A stretch of DNA of 64,000 nucleotides from Wielerella bovis (GCF_022354465.1 NZ_CP092361.1:1054001-1118000); one strand, 5' to 3'. Shown: positions 56,174-64,000, counted from the stretch's first letter. Made by a program: numbers and translations. Notes: generated by a model not told the origin, from the letters alone.

Positions 56174-56431
56174 GTAGGACAGATACTTAGAACCTGTATT
56201 CACAATCTTAATAACTTGCTTTTATCGCCACTTTATGCGCTTACTGTGTTAACTTTTCATGCCAATATGTTCAATATATTGGCATGAAAAGTCGCCTTGT
56301 ATCCGCAAAAATTGTCAATAAAATCAAGCAATCAATCTTATGAATACAGGTTCTTATATTTGAAAGATTTTCTAAATAAAAACAACTGATTGATAAATAT
56401 AGAAAATGTTGGATTAAAAAATCTAACCTAC
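56174..56431. repeat. R5-family element interrupted by an R2 element
   Basis: The left part GTAGGACAGATACTTA and right part TATTTGAAAG...AAATGTTGGATTAAAAAATC...ACCTAC together match the intact element at 24250-24338. The R2 copy at 56190-56353 lies between them with TTA on both sides, so it inserted into a pre-existing R5. Confidence 0.7.
56190..56353. repeat. R2 inverted-repeat element, copy a (~164 bp)
   Basis: It has ends GAACCTGTATTCA and TGAATACAGGTTC. The interior has AATAACTTGCTTTTATCGCC, GCCAATATGTTCAATATATT, ATGAAAAGTCGCCTTGTATC and AATCAAGCAATCAATCTTA. It is flanked by TTA on both sides and encodes no protein. Confidence 0.85.
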
Positions 56432-56447
56432 AATTTTAGATTTTACA

Positions 56448-56489
56448 AAGTTTTCAGGCTGCCTAATATGTTAGGCAGCCTGAAAACTT
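56448..56489. terminator. Uptake-sequence-pair hairpin downstream of the TbpB-like gene
   Basis: AAGTTTTCAGGCTGCCTAA and TTAGGCAGCCTGAAAACTT form a 19-bp stem with a four-base loop just beyond the stop codon on the minus strand. Confidence 0.8.
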
Positions 56490-56505
56490 TTATCCTAAAT
56501 ATAGA

Positions 56506-57564
56506 TTATTGTTTTTTCGCACCAAATGCACCCAAAATGTCGTCTGTGCTTTTTGAATTGAACACACCACCCATTTCAGCAGCTTTAGGACCGAAGAAAC
56601 GACCTTGTACTTCTACATCATTTTTAGTACCAGAGAATCCATTACCTGAGATTTTGCCTTCTACCGCAATGTCTTTAACTTTATTAACATCAACAGTAAC
56701 ATCGCTAACACCATAGCCTTTGGCAGTATTTTCAATAATGGCATTTCTCATAGCAGATTTTGTTGCATCAACATCGGCTTTAATTGTACCAGTAACTGTT
56801 TTCGCACCATAATCCACATTGAATTGAGTTGTACCAATAATTTTATTAGGGTCTAATGGAGAGTTGGTTGTACCATTTGCATAATAAATAGCGTGACCTT
56901 TGTATTCTGCTTTACCTGTTGTTGGCATATCAGCATTATCAGTCAATTTACCATGTGCAATCATGGTGTCAATGAACTCAGCTTTGTTCGTTGGTTTAAT
57001 ATCTTCTCGTACACGATTTACAACACCAAACCAAGTATAGCTGTAGCCGCCACGACTAGATTGGAAAACAGATTCAGGAGAGAACAAGATATATTCTTCT
57101 TCTGTAATAGGGTCTTTTTCTTTTTTGCCTTCACCTTCAGTTAATACATTTAAACGAGGTGTTTGCGCAGCTTTCATCAACAAGATTTCTTTGCCATCAA
57201 CAATCACTTTATCCAATTGGTCGCCACTTAATACATGTTTGGTATTGCGCAACTGTGGTTGTTGTGTCGCCACGCCACCCCAATTAAATTCTGTATCAAA
57301 GCTCATTGATTTATCAAAGTTGGCATCAGTATATTTAACTACGGAGCTGCTGTTATTAGAAGTAGAAGGTGCTGTGGTATTTGTATTGGTAGTTGAGCTA
57401 TCTGTATTGCTAGCAGTGCCTGAATTGCTAGAACCACTTGAAGCACTACTACCGCCGCCAGAACTTGTTGATAATGATAAACCTTTATTACCACCACCGC
57501 CACAAGCTGCTAATAGTACCGCGCAAGCACAAATTGTTAACTTTCCTAAAAATCGTGTTGTCAT
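56506..57564 (-). CDS. TbpB-like (Slam-type) surface lipoprotein
   Basis: This 352-residue surface-lipoprotein candidate has a signal and lipobox ending VLLAAC (Cys20) followed by GGGG, then a Ser/Thr/Asn/Gly linker of about 50 residues that lifts the domain from the membrane. The mature domain ends with a beta-barrel signature of the TbpB/fHbp/hemophilin group: VQGRFFGPKAAEMGGVFNSK, closing ILGAFGAKKQ. Related proteins bind transferrin, haem or complement factor and are moved to the surface by Slam (DUF560) proteins. No slam gene is adjacent, and the ligand cannot be told. The ATG at 57564 gives a proper signal. A hairpin lies downstream. Confidence 0.85.
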   Translation of the reverse strand: MTTRFLGKLTICACAVLLAACGGGGNKGLSLSTSSGGGSSASSGSSNSGTASNTDSSTTNTNTTAPSTSNNSSSVVKYTDANFDKSMSFDTEFNWGGVATQQPQLRNTKHVLSGDQLDKVIVDGKEILLMKAAQTPRLNVLTEGEGKKEKDPITEEEYILFSPESVFQSSRGGYSYTWFGVVNRVREDIKPTNKAEFIDTMIAHGKLTDNADMPTTGKAEYKGHAIYYANGTTNSPLDPNKIIGTTQFNVDYGAKTVTGTIKADVDATKSAMRNAIIENTAKGYGVSDVTVDVNKVKDIAVEGKISGNGFSGTKNDVEVQGRFFGPKAAEMGGVFNSKSTDDILGAFGAKKQ

Positions 57565-58101
57565 GATGTAAACTCCAAAAATTTCAAAAATTGATGTTAA
57601 TGCAAACGCCAAACGCCAAACGCCATAAACGTCAAACGTAATATTTGTTAAGCATTTTCCCGACCATCTTTGTTAATTATAGCGTGAAATTTTGTAAAAA
57701 GGAAATATTTAAATTATAAGGATATTCTGAAAGATATGTAATATGAAAATGGAGTGATATCATATATATCATTTCACAACAAAATAAAATTATAGTAGAT
57801 TATTCTAGGATAGAGTAATCTTGAATTTAGCTTGCCACTTTGAAGTATATACATGAATTTTTATGAAACTGAAGAGGTAGCCTAAAAATATAGGTAGTTT
57901 GGATATTTGTATCTGACAAATTCTGTGATTTCATCGGAAAATGTTGGATGCGAATATTTGACCTACGGAGAACTTGGCAGGTTTGTTCCAAATAGTCATG
58001 GGGAGATGGATTTCAGGCTGCCTGAAAATTTTTGTTGTATACTGAAAGGCAGCCTGAAAAAAACAAGATTTTATAAATGATTTTAAGATGAGGAATATAC
58101 A
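57565..58101. other. Non-coding gap upstream of rph
   Basis: It includes the promoter region of the TbpB-like gene, with a direct repeat GCCAAACGCCAAACGCC near 57607. AT-rich sequence follows, then an R5 remnant at 57891-57966, and a final uptake-sequence cluster with TTGTTGTATACTGAAAGG, an R3-type end. No gene is seen. Confidence 0.5.
57891..57966. repeat. R5-family element, diverged copy
   Basis: TAGGTAGTTTGGATATTTGT at one end and TTGGATGCGAATATTTGACC at the other match the R5 pattern. The interior GAAAATGTTGGAT is shared with 24250-24338. Confidence 0.55.
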
Positions 58102-58827
58102 ATGACTGACACACGCCAAAATCGCGCTGCCAATGCCTTGCGCGATGTTCAGATTACGCCGAATTTTCTGCCCTACGCGGACGGTTCGGTTTTGATTGCT
58201 TGCGGCAACACGAAAATCATTTGTACCGCTACGATTGATGAAAATGTCCCCTCTTTTTTGCGTGGCAAAGGCGAAGGCTGGGTAACGGCAGAATACGGCA
58301 TGTTGCCCGCGTCCACCCAGTCGCGCATGAAACGCGAAGCGGCGGCAGGCAAACAATCGGGTCGCACGCAAGAAATTCAGCGTTTGATTGGGCGCAGCCT
58401 ACGCGCTTGCGTGGACATGAAAAAATTGGGCGAACGCCAAATTCTGATTGATTGCGATGTGATTCAAGCGGATGGCGGCACGCGCACCGCAAGCATTACG
58501 GGCGCGTATGTGGCGTTGAAAATCGCGGTGGCGAAAATGTTGGCGGACGGCAGGCTGGCTGAAAACCCGCTTACAGGTAGCGTGGCGGCTGTGTCGGTGG
58601 GTGTGGTGGGCGGTGTGCCTTTGCTGGATTTGGATTACCCCGAAGATTCAGGCTGCGACAGCGATGTGAATTTGGTCATGCTCAATGCGGAAAAAATCAT
58701 TGAAATTCAAGGCACGGCAGAAGGCGCTGCGTTCAGCATGGCGGAATTGGCGGAATTGATTGCCTTGGGGCAAAAGGGGATTGCGGCATTGACGGTTTTG
58801 CAGGAGAAGGCGTTTCAGGCTGCCTGA
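58102..58827 (+). CDS. rph: Ribonuclease PH
   Basis: This hexameric phosphorolytic exoribonuclease trims tRNA 3' ends. The 241-residue product has [51 protein letters not shown] and the phosphate-binding/catalytic region [20 protein letters not shown]. It ends [14 protein letters not shown], where Phe-Gln-Ala-Ala and the stop come from an uptake sequence (TTT CAG GCT GCC TGA). GAGGAATAT lies before the ATG. A small membrane protein gene follows after two bases. Confidence 0.97.
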   Translation: MTDTRQNRAANALRDVQITPNFLPYADGSVLIACGNTKIICTATIDENVPSFLRGKGEGWVTAEYGMLPASTQSRMKREAAAGKQSGRTQEIQRLIGRSLRACVDMKKLGERQILIDCDVIQADGGTRTASITGAYVALKIAVAKMLADGRLAENPLTGSVAAVSVGVVGGVPLLDLDYPEDSGCDSDVNLVMLNAEKIIEIQGTAEGAAFSMAELAELIALGQKGIAALTVLQEKAFQAA

Positions 58828-58829
58828 AA

Positions 58830-59222
58830 ATGAGTAAATATCTATTTTTAAAAATAAAATCATGGCGATTTTGGCTTATTGGCTATGTTTTGCCGATTGC
58901 GATAATGTTGGCGATGGCGTGTTGGCGAGCTTATGATTTAATCATGAATCCGCCGCAATTATTGGTTTCAGAACATGAATTTGCTGCAGATTTTGGTTTT
59001 GTTTTTGCCGTATTGGTCTTATTTTTGACGGCATTGTGGCAATTTTGCGCTTTTTTATACCATTTAATCAGCAGCCACCGCCAGAAAAAACAGCACACCC
59101 CTGAACAATGGCGCAATCATGTGAAATTAAGTTGGCTATTATTGATTGAATTTATTTTGTATCCCATTGTGATAATTGGTATTTTTATTTTGGTGGAAAA
59201 TTTATTTTATCGTGTACCCTGA
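58830..59222 (+). CDS. Small membrane protein, 130 residues
   Basis: The predicted protein has three hydrophobic segments: WLIGYVLPIAIMLAMACWRA, FGFVFAVLVLFLTALWQFCA and LSWLLLIEFILYPIVIIGIF. A basic cytoplasmic loop with RQKKQHTPEQWRNH lies between the last two. No family is recognised. It starts two bases after the rph stop, with the AAA of the uptake sequence upstream and no clear ribosome site, so it is probably translated by coupling. It ends where the R3c element begins. Confidence 0.65.
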   Translation: MSKYLFLKIKSWRFWLIGYVLPIAIMLAMACWRAYDLIMNPPQLLVSEHEFAADFGFVFAVLVLFLTALWQFCAFLYHLISSHRQKKQHTPEQWRNHVKLSWLLLIEFILYPIVIIGIFILVENLFYRVP

Positions 59223-59239
59223 ATTTTCAGGTAGCCTTT

Positions 59240-59431
59240 CACTACACGACAAATTTTGTTTGCCAACAAGCTGTCCCTCCCCCGTCCTAAACGGGGGAGA
59301 GCTAGGGAGGGGGAAATCGGTGGAGCAAATGAATTTTTTGAAAATCAACGAACCACCCCCACTCTAACCCTCCCCCGCTAGCGTGGGAGGGAACAGGTTT
59401 CAGACAGTCTGAAAGATTTTTGTCGTTACTG
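59240..59431. repeat. R3-type element carrying a GC-rich hairpin insert, copy c
   Basis: The ends CACTACACGACAA and TTGTCGTTACTG are diverged R3 termini. Instead of the GTCGGGCAT hairpins, the interior has CTCCCCCGTCC/CGGGGGAGAG and CCCTCCCCCGCTAGCGTGGG hairpins. Uptake-like sequences with one variant base (AGGTAGCC) sit at both outer edges. A fragment of the same composite lies at 44575-44655. Confidence 0.65.
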
Positions 59432-59466
59432 AAAGGTAGCCTGAAAATTAACATGAAAGAAAAACC

Positions 59467-59886
59467 ATGAGCAAACAACAAGATGACGACAACCGTGAAG
59501 ACACCATGCGCCTAGACAAATGGTTGTGGGCGGCACGCTTTTTCAAAACGCGCTCTTTGGCGAGCAAGCATATTGAGCTGGGTCGCGTGTCGGTCAATGG
59601 CGTGAAAACCAAAACCAGCAAATACATCGTCGTGGGCGATGTGGTGGATTTAACTTTAAATTCATTGCCCTATAAATTGAAAATCCTTGAGCTCAATCAT
59701 CAGCGCAGACCCGCGCCCGAAGCCCGTTTACTCTATGAAGAAGACGTGCAAACTGTCGCCCAACGCGAAGCGCAAAAAGCACTAGACCAAGCCAGCCGCA
59801 TTACCGCTGCTTATCCAGATGGTCGCCCCACCAAACGCGACCGCCGCCAATTGGATAAAATGAAGCGTGGCGATTGGTCATTTTAA
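59467..59886 (+). CDS. hslR: Heat-shock protein 15-type S4-domain ribosome-associated protein
   Basis: This protein binds stalled 50S subunits that carry nascent chain and recycles them. The 139-residue product has the S4 RNA-binding domain MRLDKWLWAARFFKTRSLAS, HIELGRVSVNGVKTKTSKYI and GDVVDLTL at about residues 14-65. A basic C-terminus follows (GRPTKRDRRQLDKMKRGDWS). The start is ATG 59467 (MSKQQDDDN); an alternative at MRLDKW would lose an acidic leader. It stands alone between repeats. Confidence 0.94.
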   Translation: MSKQQDDDNREDTMRLDKWLWAARFFKTRSLASKHIELGRVSVNGVKTKTSKYIVVGDVVDLTLNSLPYKLKILELNHQRRPAPEARLLYEEDVQTVAQREAQKALDQASRITAAYPDGRPTKRDRRQLDKMKRGDWSF

Positions 59887-59901
59887 GCCAAAACTTTGTA
59901 A

Positions 59902-60063
59902 GAACCTGTATTCACAATCTTAATAACTTGTTTTTATCGCCACTTTATGCGCCTACTGCATTGGCTTTTCATGCCAATATGTTCAATATTGGCATGAAAA
60001 GTCGCCTTGTATCCGTAAAAATTGGCAATAAAATCAAGCAATCAATCTTATGAATACAGGTTC
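59902..60063. repeat. R2 inverted-repeat element, copy b
   Basis: It is nearly identical to 56190-56353, with GAACCTGTATTCA and TGAATACAGGTTC ends. TAA stands on both sides as the apparent target duplication. It lies just after hslR. Confidence 0.85.
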
Positions 60064-60077
60064 TAAAACTCAAAATT

Positions 60078-60147
60078 ATAGGTCGGATTCTTGAATCCAA
60101 TATTTGTTTTTTTATTTAAAATCTTCGGATACGACTATCTGACCTAC
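60078..60147. repeat. R5-family element, inverted copy
   Basis: ATAGGTCGGATTCTTGAATC and GACTATCTGACCTAC match the reverse complement of 24250-24338 with a shortened middle. It lies between the R2 element and the end of the NnrS gene. Confidence 0.6.
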
Positions 60148-60188
60148 AAGTTTTCAGGCAGCCTGAATGGCTTTGACCAAGGTTTCAG

Positions 60189-61364
60189 TCAGCCTTCTCG
60201 TCCGTCTAAACGGGGGGTGGTAAGCCATGGCGCATAACGAATAAAATAAATCAACAATGATGCGGCAAACAATACGGCTGATAATCGAAGAGAATGAACA
60301 TACGCTGTTTCGTTAATAAACATCATAATAGCAGCGAATGCTCGCATAATAGTGGCTGCAATCATTAACCAAAATGCGGTAGGCAAATATTTGGGGGCAG
60401 GGTAAAGTTGTCGTGCGGTGTGTCCCAATGCGGTGCGTGTCATCATGCTGAGGGTCAGTAAACCAATGCCACCAACCGCAATTAAGTGTACGCCCAGCGA
60501 GGTAAATTGTGGTGCGATAAATCCTAATGCCATGCCTATCATGCCGAGTGAAGTTAAACCATAACCTGCGTGCAATGTCCATAACATTGGTTCGGACAGA
60601 ATTTCTTTTTGAAACCAACGTTTGGTTTGTAAGCAACCTAAAATTCCTGCGTACATAAGCAGATAAAATGACAGGGCAACGGCAGTTTGTGTCATCATCA
60701 AGATTGCGGCAAGCATGGGTGCGATAAGCGCGGAATGAACGCGCCATGCTGGGCTGCTGATTTGTGGCGTGTTCAAGCGGCGTGAGGTAAAAAAGGGAAT
60801 GATGCGATTGCCGATTAAACCGATGAAACCTGATACCATCATTAAACCAGCGAATAAACCATTGTTTAATGCGCTGCCGTTCATATTGAATAGATAAAAG
60901 TGAAACCATAAATGCGTGAAGCCGAGCATTACAAGAGCAAAAACGGCAATGTAGTTGCGCGAATTTCGGCTACGCCAAATGGCAGTTCCCATGCAATGTG
61001 CAGCGAGAAAATAGAATGCGGTACCAAATAATCCTGTTAAAAATGCGCTGGGTAAAAAAGTGGTTAGGCGAGCTAATAACCATAAAAATACCAATGTCAT
61101 CAACATTTTACCTCGCGTTGGTGCTTGTCCTGTCCATGTTGCACCAGCGGTTAGCAAAAAGGCGACGACAATCGTACCAGCATAGCCCCAAATCATTTCG
61201 TGCGCATGCCAAAAATAAGCGGGCATGCCACGCGTGCCTGTATAGCCGAAACCCCATAATAAAATGGAAATGACGGCGTACAATGATGTCAGTAAATACA
61301 GAGGGCGAAATGCCATCGCCCAAACAGGGTGATTAGGGCAAAAATAGGTTTGCAAATTTTTCAT
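60189..61364 (-). CDS. NnrS-family haem/copper membrane protein
   Basis: This 391-residue inner-membrane protein of the NnrS family has about twelve hydrophobic segments. Family members contain haem and copper and protect against or respond to nitric oxide. Conserved motifs are AMAFRPLYLLTSLYAVI, YFWHAHEMIWGYAGTIVVAF, GFTHLWFHFYLFN, GRIIPFFT-like (GNRIIPFFTSRR) and LTLSMMTRTALGHT. The histidines in HAHEM and in TLHAGY are likely metal ligands. The ATG at 61364 has an AAGAG site. No nitrite or NO reductase genes are next to it. Confidence 0.92.
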   Translation of the reverse strand: MKNLQTYFCPNHPVWAMAFRPLYLLTSLYAVISILLWGFGYTGTRGMPAYFWHAHEMIWGYAGTIVVAFLLTAGATWTGQAPTRGKMLMTLVFLWLLARLTTFLPSAFLTGLFGTAFYFLAAHCMGTAIWRSRNSRNYIAVFALVMLGFTHLWFHFYLFNMNGSALNNGLFAGLMMVSGFIGLIGNRIIPFFTSRRLNTPQISSPAWRVHSALIAPMLAAILMMTQTAVALSFYLLMYAGILGCLQTKRWFQKEILSEPMLWTLHAGYGLTSLGMIGMALGFIAPQFTSLGVHLIAVGGIGLLTLSMMTRTALGHTARQLYPAPKYLPTAFWLMIAATIMRAFAAIMMFINETAYVHSLRLSAVLFAASLLIYFIRYAPWLTTPRLDGREG

Positions 61365-61620
61365 AATATGGCTCTTTCTAGGCAATGGTTTGAACTGTGA
61401 TTTTAAGATTCGTAAAATATGAACATTATGAAGGTGGATTTTACACGCAGTGAAGGTAAATTGCTATTTTCAGGCAGCCTTTATTGTTGATATATAGCTG
61501 TGTAAAACCAATGAGTATATAAACTGGATTATATTAGCGGAAAACCTGTATTCTATTGAATACTATCTCATTACCCATTTGTCAGGCAGCCTGAAACCTA
61601 AATTAAAAAGGAAAAACAAC

Positions 61621-62775
61621 ATGATACCCTACGGTAAACAAACCATTTCCGAAGCCGACATCGCTGCCGTTGTCGCCACACTCAAGTCTCCTTATCTAAC
61701 TCAAGGCAATAAAGTTCCCGAATTTGAACAAGCATTGGCACAATATTGTGGCGCAAAATACGCCGTTTCCGTCAACAGCGCGACTTCCGCGCTGCATATT
61801 GCCTGTCTTGCACTGGGTTTGGGCATAGGCGATGTGTTGTGGACAACGCCCACCACCTTTGTCGCTTCCGCCAATTGCGCCTTGTATTGTGGCGCGAGCG
61901 TGGATTTTGTGGATATTGACCCGAAAACATTCAATATTTCCATTCAACATTTGGCTGAAAAATTAGCCCAAGCCAAAATTGCAGGCTGCTTACCGAAAAT
62001 TGTTGTGCCTGTACATTTGTGTGGCGAACCCTGCGATATGGCAGCCATCAAACAATTGGCGGACGAATACGGCTTTAAAATCATTGAAGACGCGTCACAC
62101 GCGATTGGTGCAAGCTATCGTGGTGGCAAAGTGGGAAATTGCGAATTCAGCGACATCACCGTATTCAGTTTCCATCCTGTGAAAATCATCACCACCGCCG
62201 AAGGTGGCTTAGCAAGCACCAATAATGCTGATTTAGCAAACAAAATGGCGCGACTGCGTTCGCATGGCATTACACGCGAAAGCAGCGAAATGGTAGGTGA
62301 GCCAGATGGCTCATGGTACTATCAGCAAATAGATTTAGGCTATAACTACCGCATGACTGAAATGCAAGCCGCGCTGGGTTTGAGCCAATTATCGCGTTTG
62401 GATGAATTTGTGGCGCGCCGTCATGTGTTGGCAGCACAATATGATGATTTATTAGCGGATTTACCTGTGGGTTTGCCATTCAGGCAGCCTGAAAATGTAT
62501 CGGCTTTGCATTTATATCCCATACTGGTTGTGCCTGAAAAACGCCGACAAGTATTTGATTATTTGCGCCAAAATGGCATTGGCGTAAATGTGCATTATAT
62601 TCCTGTGCATACGCAACCGTATTACCGCGAACAATTCGGTTTCGCGCACGGCGATTTTCCCAATGCGGAACATTATTATGCACAAGCAATCAGTTTGCCC
62701 TTGTATTTTGATTTATCAGATGATGAACAAAAACAAGTGGTTGAGACATTGAAACGTGCATTACAGGCAGCCTGA
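61621..62775 (+). CDS. pseC: UDP-4-amino-4,6-dideoxy-N-acetyl-beta-L-altrosamine transaminase
   Basis: This PLP-dependent aminotransferase is the second step of CMP-pseudaminic acid synthesis. The 384-residue product has MIPYGKQTISEADIAAV at its start and then SPYLTQGNKVPEFEQALAQY. The PLP lysine lies in SFHPVKIITTAEGGLASTNN near residue 188, and LGYNYRMTEMQAALGLSQL follows. The closing LKRALQAA-stop uses an uptake sequence for its last codons. The ATG at 61621 has AAAAGGAAAA. pseF follows after two bases. The PseC call rests on the family pattern and the pseF neighbour; related ArnB/WecE-type transaminases are alternatives. Confidence 0.88.
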   Translation: MIPYGKQTISEADIAAVVATLKSPYLTQGNKVPEFEQALAQYCGAKYAVSVNSATSALHIACLALGLGIGDVLWTTPTTFVASANCALYCGASVDFVDIDPKTFNISIQHLAEKLAQAKIAGCLPKIVVPVHLCGEPCDMAAIKQLADEYGFKIIEDASHAIGASYRGGKVGNCEFSDITVFSFHPVKIITTAEGGLASTNNADLANKMARLRSHGITRESSEMVGEPDGSWYYQQIDLGYNYRMTEMQAALGLSQLSRLDEFVARRHVLAAQYDDLLADLPVGLPFRQPENVSALHLYPILVVPEKRRQVFDYLRQNGIGVNVHYIPVHTQPYYREQFGFAHGDFPNAEHYYAQAISLPLYFDLSDDEQKQVVETLKRALQAA

Positions 62776-62777
62776 AC

Positions 62778-63467
62778 ATGACCCTAGCGATTATCCCAGC
62801 GCGTGGTGGCAGCAAACGCATTCCACGTAAAAACATTAAATTATTTAACGGCAAACCCATGATTGCTCACAGCATACTCGCCGCGCAAAATTCAGGCTGC
62901 TTTGAACGCATTATCGTTTCCACCGATGATGCGGAAATTGCCGAAATTGCACAACAATATGGCGCGGAAGTGCCATTTACGCGCCCAGCCGAATTGTCCG
63001 ATGATTTTGCCACCACAGGCGCGGTTATCGCCCATACAATTGATTTTATGCAAAAACAAGGAGGTTGGCACGGCGACATCGCTTGCTGTATTTATGCCAC
63101 CTCGCCCTTTATTCAGGCTGCCGATTTGCAAATTGGCGCAACAAAATTGCGTGAAACGGGCGCGGATTTTGCCTTTTCTGTAACCGATTACGCTTTTCCC
63201 ATTCAACGCGCTTTGAAATTGGATGATGTGGGCGAAGTGGCGATGTGGCAGCCTGAAATGTTTGCCGTGCGCTCGCAAGATTTGGCAACCGCTTGGCATG
63301 ATGCAGGGCAATTTTATTGGGGAACAAGCACCGCATGGCTCGCGCAAAAACCAATTTTTAACAGCAAAAGTGTGGGTGTGAAATTGCCGCGTTATCGTGT
63401 GCAAGATATTGATACTATTGGTGATTGGGAATACGCAGAATTGATGGCGAAAGTGTTGCTAGAATAG
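62778..63467 (+). CDS. pseF: Pseudaminic acid cytidylyltransferase
   Basis: This enzyme activates pseudaminic acid to CMP-Pse, the donor used to decorate pili, flagella, capsule or lipooligosaccharide. The 229-residue product has the CMP-sugar synthetase N-terminus IIPARGGSKRIPRKNIKLFN, FERIIVSTDDAEIAEIAQQY, YATSPFIQAADL and the C-terminal DIDTIGDWEYAELM. It starts two bases after pseC. The rest of the pathway (pseB, pseG, pseH, pseI) is not in the window; the next 533 bases are repeats. PseF and NeuA are related; the short form and pseC pairing favour PseF. Confidence 0.9.
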   Translation: MTLAIIPARGGSKRIPRKNIKLFNGKPMIAHSILAAQNSGCFERIIVSTDDAEIAEIAQQYGAEVPFTRPAELSDDFATTGAVIAHTIDFMQKQGGWHGDIACCIYATSPFIQAADLQIGATKLRETGADFAFSVTDYAFPIQRALKLDDVGEVAMWQPEMFAVRSQDLATAWHDAGQFYWGTSTAWLAQKPIFNSKSVGVKLPRYRVQDIDTIGDWEYAELMAKVLLE

Positions 63468-63489
63468 AACGAATAGGTTTCGGGGAAAC

Positions 63490-63604
63490 TGAAAATTTTG
63501 CAAAATCCATTCAGGTAGCCTGAAATTTTGTAGCACCTGTATTTTTAACTCTTATTAGGGTTAAAAATACAGGTGCTACCATTTGAGTTTTGCAAAGGTT
63601 TTAG
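63490..63604. repeat. R4-type element with internal 19-bp hairpin
   Basis: ATTTTGCAAAATCCATTCAG on the left and TTGAGTTTTGCAAAGGTTTT on the right resemble the ends of 21938-22075. Inside, GTAGCACCTGTATTTTTAA (63530-63548) pairs perfectly with TTAAAAATACAGGTGCTAC (63561-63579). Confidence 0.6.
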
Positions 63605-63637
63605 CCTGTATTCATCATCTTAAGTTTTCTTCTTTAT

Positions 63638-63723
63638 TATAGTTGTTTCAAATACAAATAGTGCTACAGTGTTGCCAACACTCTAGTGTTGTCGCTTTGT
63701 CCGTGTTAATTTGAAGCGACTAT
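63638..63723. repeat. Correia-like element, copy H with core deletion (86 bp)
   Basis: Ends TATAGTTGTTTCAAAT and ATTTGAAGCGACTAT match copy A, but about 20 bp of the core (the TTATGTACTAGATGTACACG segment) is missing. Confidence 0.75.
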
Positions 63724-63825
63724 CTTACTTCATACGACTACAATATTGCTTTTCAAGCCAATAGACCCGAAATTGGCTTGAAAATTTGCGTTGCATTATA
63801 TTAATATGGCAAATATGGATTCTTA

Positions 63826-63985
63826 GAACCTGTATTCACAATCTTAATAGCTTGCTTTTATCGCCACTTCATGCGCCTACTGCGTTGGCTTTTCATGCCA
63901 ATATGTTCAATATAGGCATGAAAAGCTGCCTTGTATTCGCAAGTGTGTCAATAGAATCAAGCCACCAATCTTATAAATACAGGTT
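63826..63985. repeat. R2 inverted-repeat element, copy c
   Basis: The third full copy, with GAACCTGTATTCA at the left and AAATACAGGTTC at the right. TTA stands on both sides. Internal changes (CTTCATGCGCC, ATATAGGCATG) show it has diverged slightly from copies a and b. Confidence 0.85.
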
Positions 63986-64000
63986 CTTAAAATGCTTTAC

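Larger units (their letters stand above)
63468..64000. other. Repeat-packed right end
   Basis: No gene is seen. In order there are an R4-type element enclosing a 19-bp hairpin, a shortened Correia-like element (63638-63723), a diverged R2-like fragment (about 63740-63800) and a full R2 element (63826-63985). The stack follows directly after pseF and probably marks a rearrangement-prone junction. Confidence 0.65.

Noticed and set aside
57300-57520. Ser/Thr/Asn-rich part of the TbpB-like gene as a phase-variable repeat
   Set aside because: The DNA is low-complexity but has no perfect tandem unit that could slip; it encodes a normal flexible linker.

Overview
The window comes from a member of the Neisseriaceae, most likely Kingella or a close relative. 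The clearest sign is the DNA uptake sequence AGGCAGCCTGAA (the Kingella-type dialect, AG-kingDUS). It recurs throughout on both strands, between genes and inside them. Gene content (ErpA, RodZ/PilF/RlmN/IspG, HpnD/HpnE, YajC-SecD-SecF, CreA, an NnrS protein) also fits. No rRNA, tRNA, CRISPR array, prophage or complete insertion sequence was seen. Genus assignment is inference from the uptake sequence.

Layout. 1-11.6 kb: partial aceE, trkH, a repeat-rich stretch with small hypotheticals, dut-fau-lipoprotein, an isochorismatase-like hydrolase, a lipoprotein, erpA, rng and a probably frameshifted gene. 11.6-18.6 kb: rlmN-pilF-rodZ-ispG, two orphan amino-acid binding lipoproteins and ndk. 18.7-24.3 kb: hpnD and hpnE, a short-chain dehydrogenase lacking its catalytic Ser and Tyr, deoC, a glycosyltransferase and a DUF2726 protein. 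24.3-31.9 kb: rnc, pyrE, an XRE regulator facing two tiny genes, der, a Sel1 protein, the YfgM-type TPR protein, hisS and a lipoprotein. 32-44.2 kb: an RluA-type pseudouridine synthase, gcvH, fabD, a phase-variable glycosyltransferase broken at a 12-G tract, two half-size DMT transporters, a MmcQ/YjbR protein, heptose kinase, an AhpD-like protein, fmt, a phosphatase-like protein, an HTH-UbiX fusion, a His-tailed PCuAC copper chaperone and mrp. 44.2-64 kb: creA-hisI-hisE, scpB, acid phosphatase e(P4), gdhA, pnp, yajC-secD-secF, trxB, a TbpB-like surface lipoprotein, rph, hslR, an nnrS gene, pseC-pseF and a repeat-packed right end.

Most genes are housekeeping and stand alone or in short operons, often closed by hairpins made of two opposed uptake sequences. 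The striking layer is between genes. At least five families of short inverted-repeat elements, none encoding a transposase, have inserted into one another. One resembles the Correia elements of Neisseria: TATAGT termini, a shared core and TA target duplications. In two nested copies, removing the inner element and one TA restores the outer element. One such nest lies just upstream of rnc. A second family of about 165 bp has GAACCTGTATTCA ends and a TTA/TAA duplication in all three full copies. Genes most worth following up are the poly-G glycosyltransferase, the HTH-UbiX fusion, the XRE cassette with a 25-bp palindrome, the TbpB-like lipoprotein and the partial pseudaminic acid pathway.
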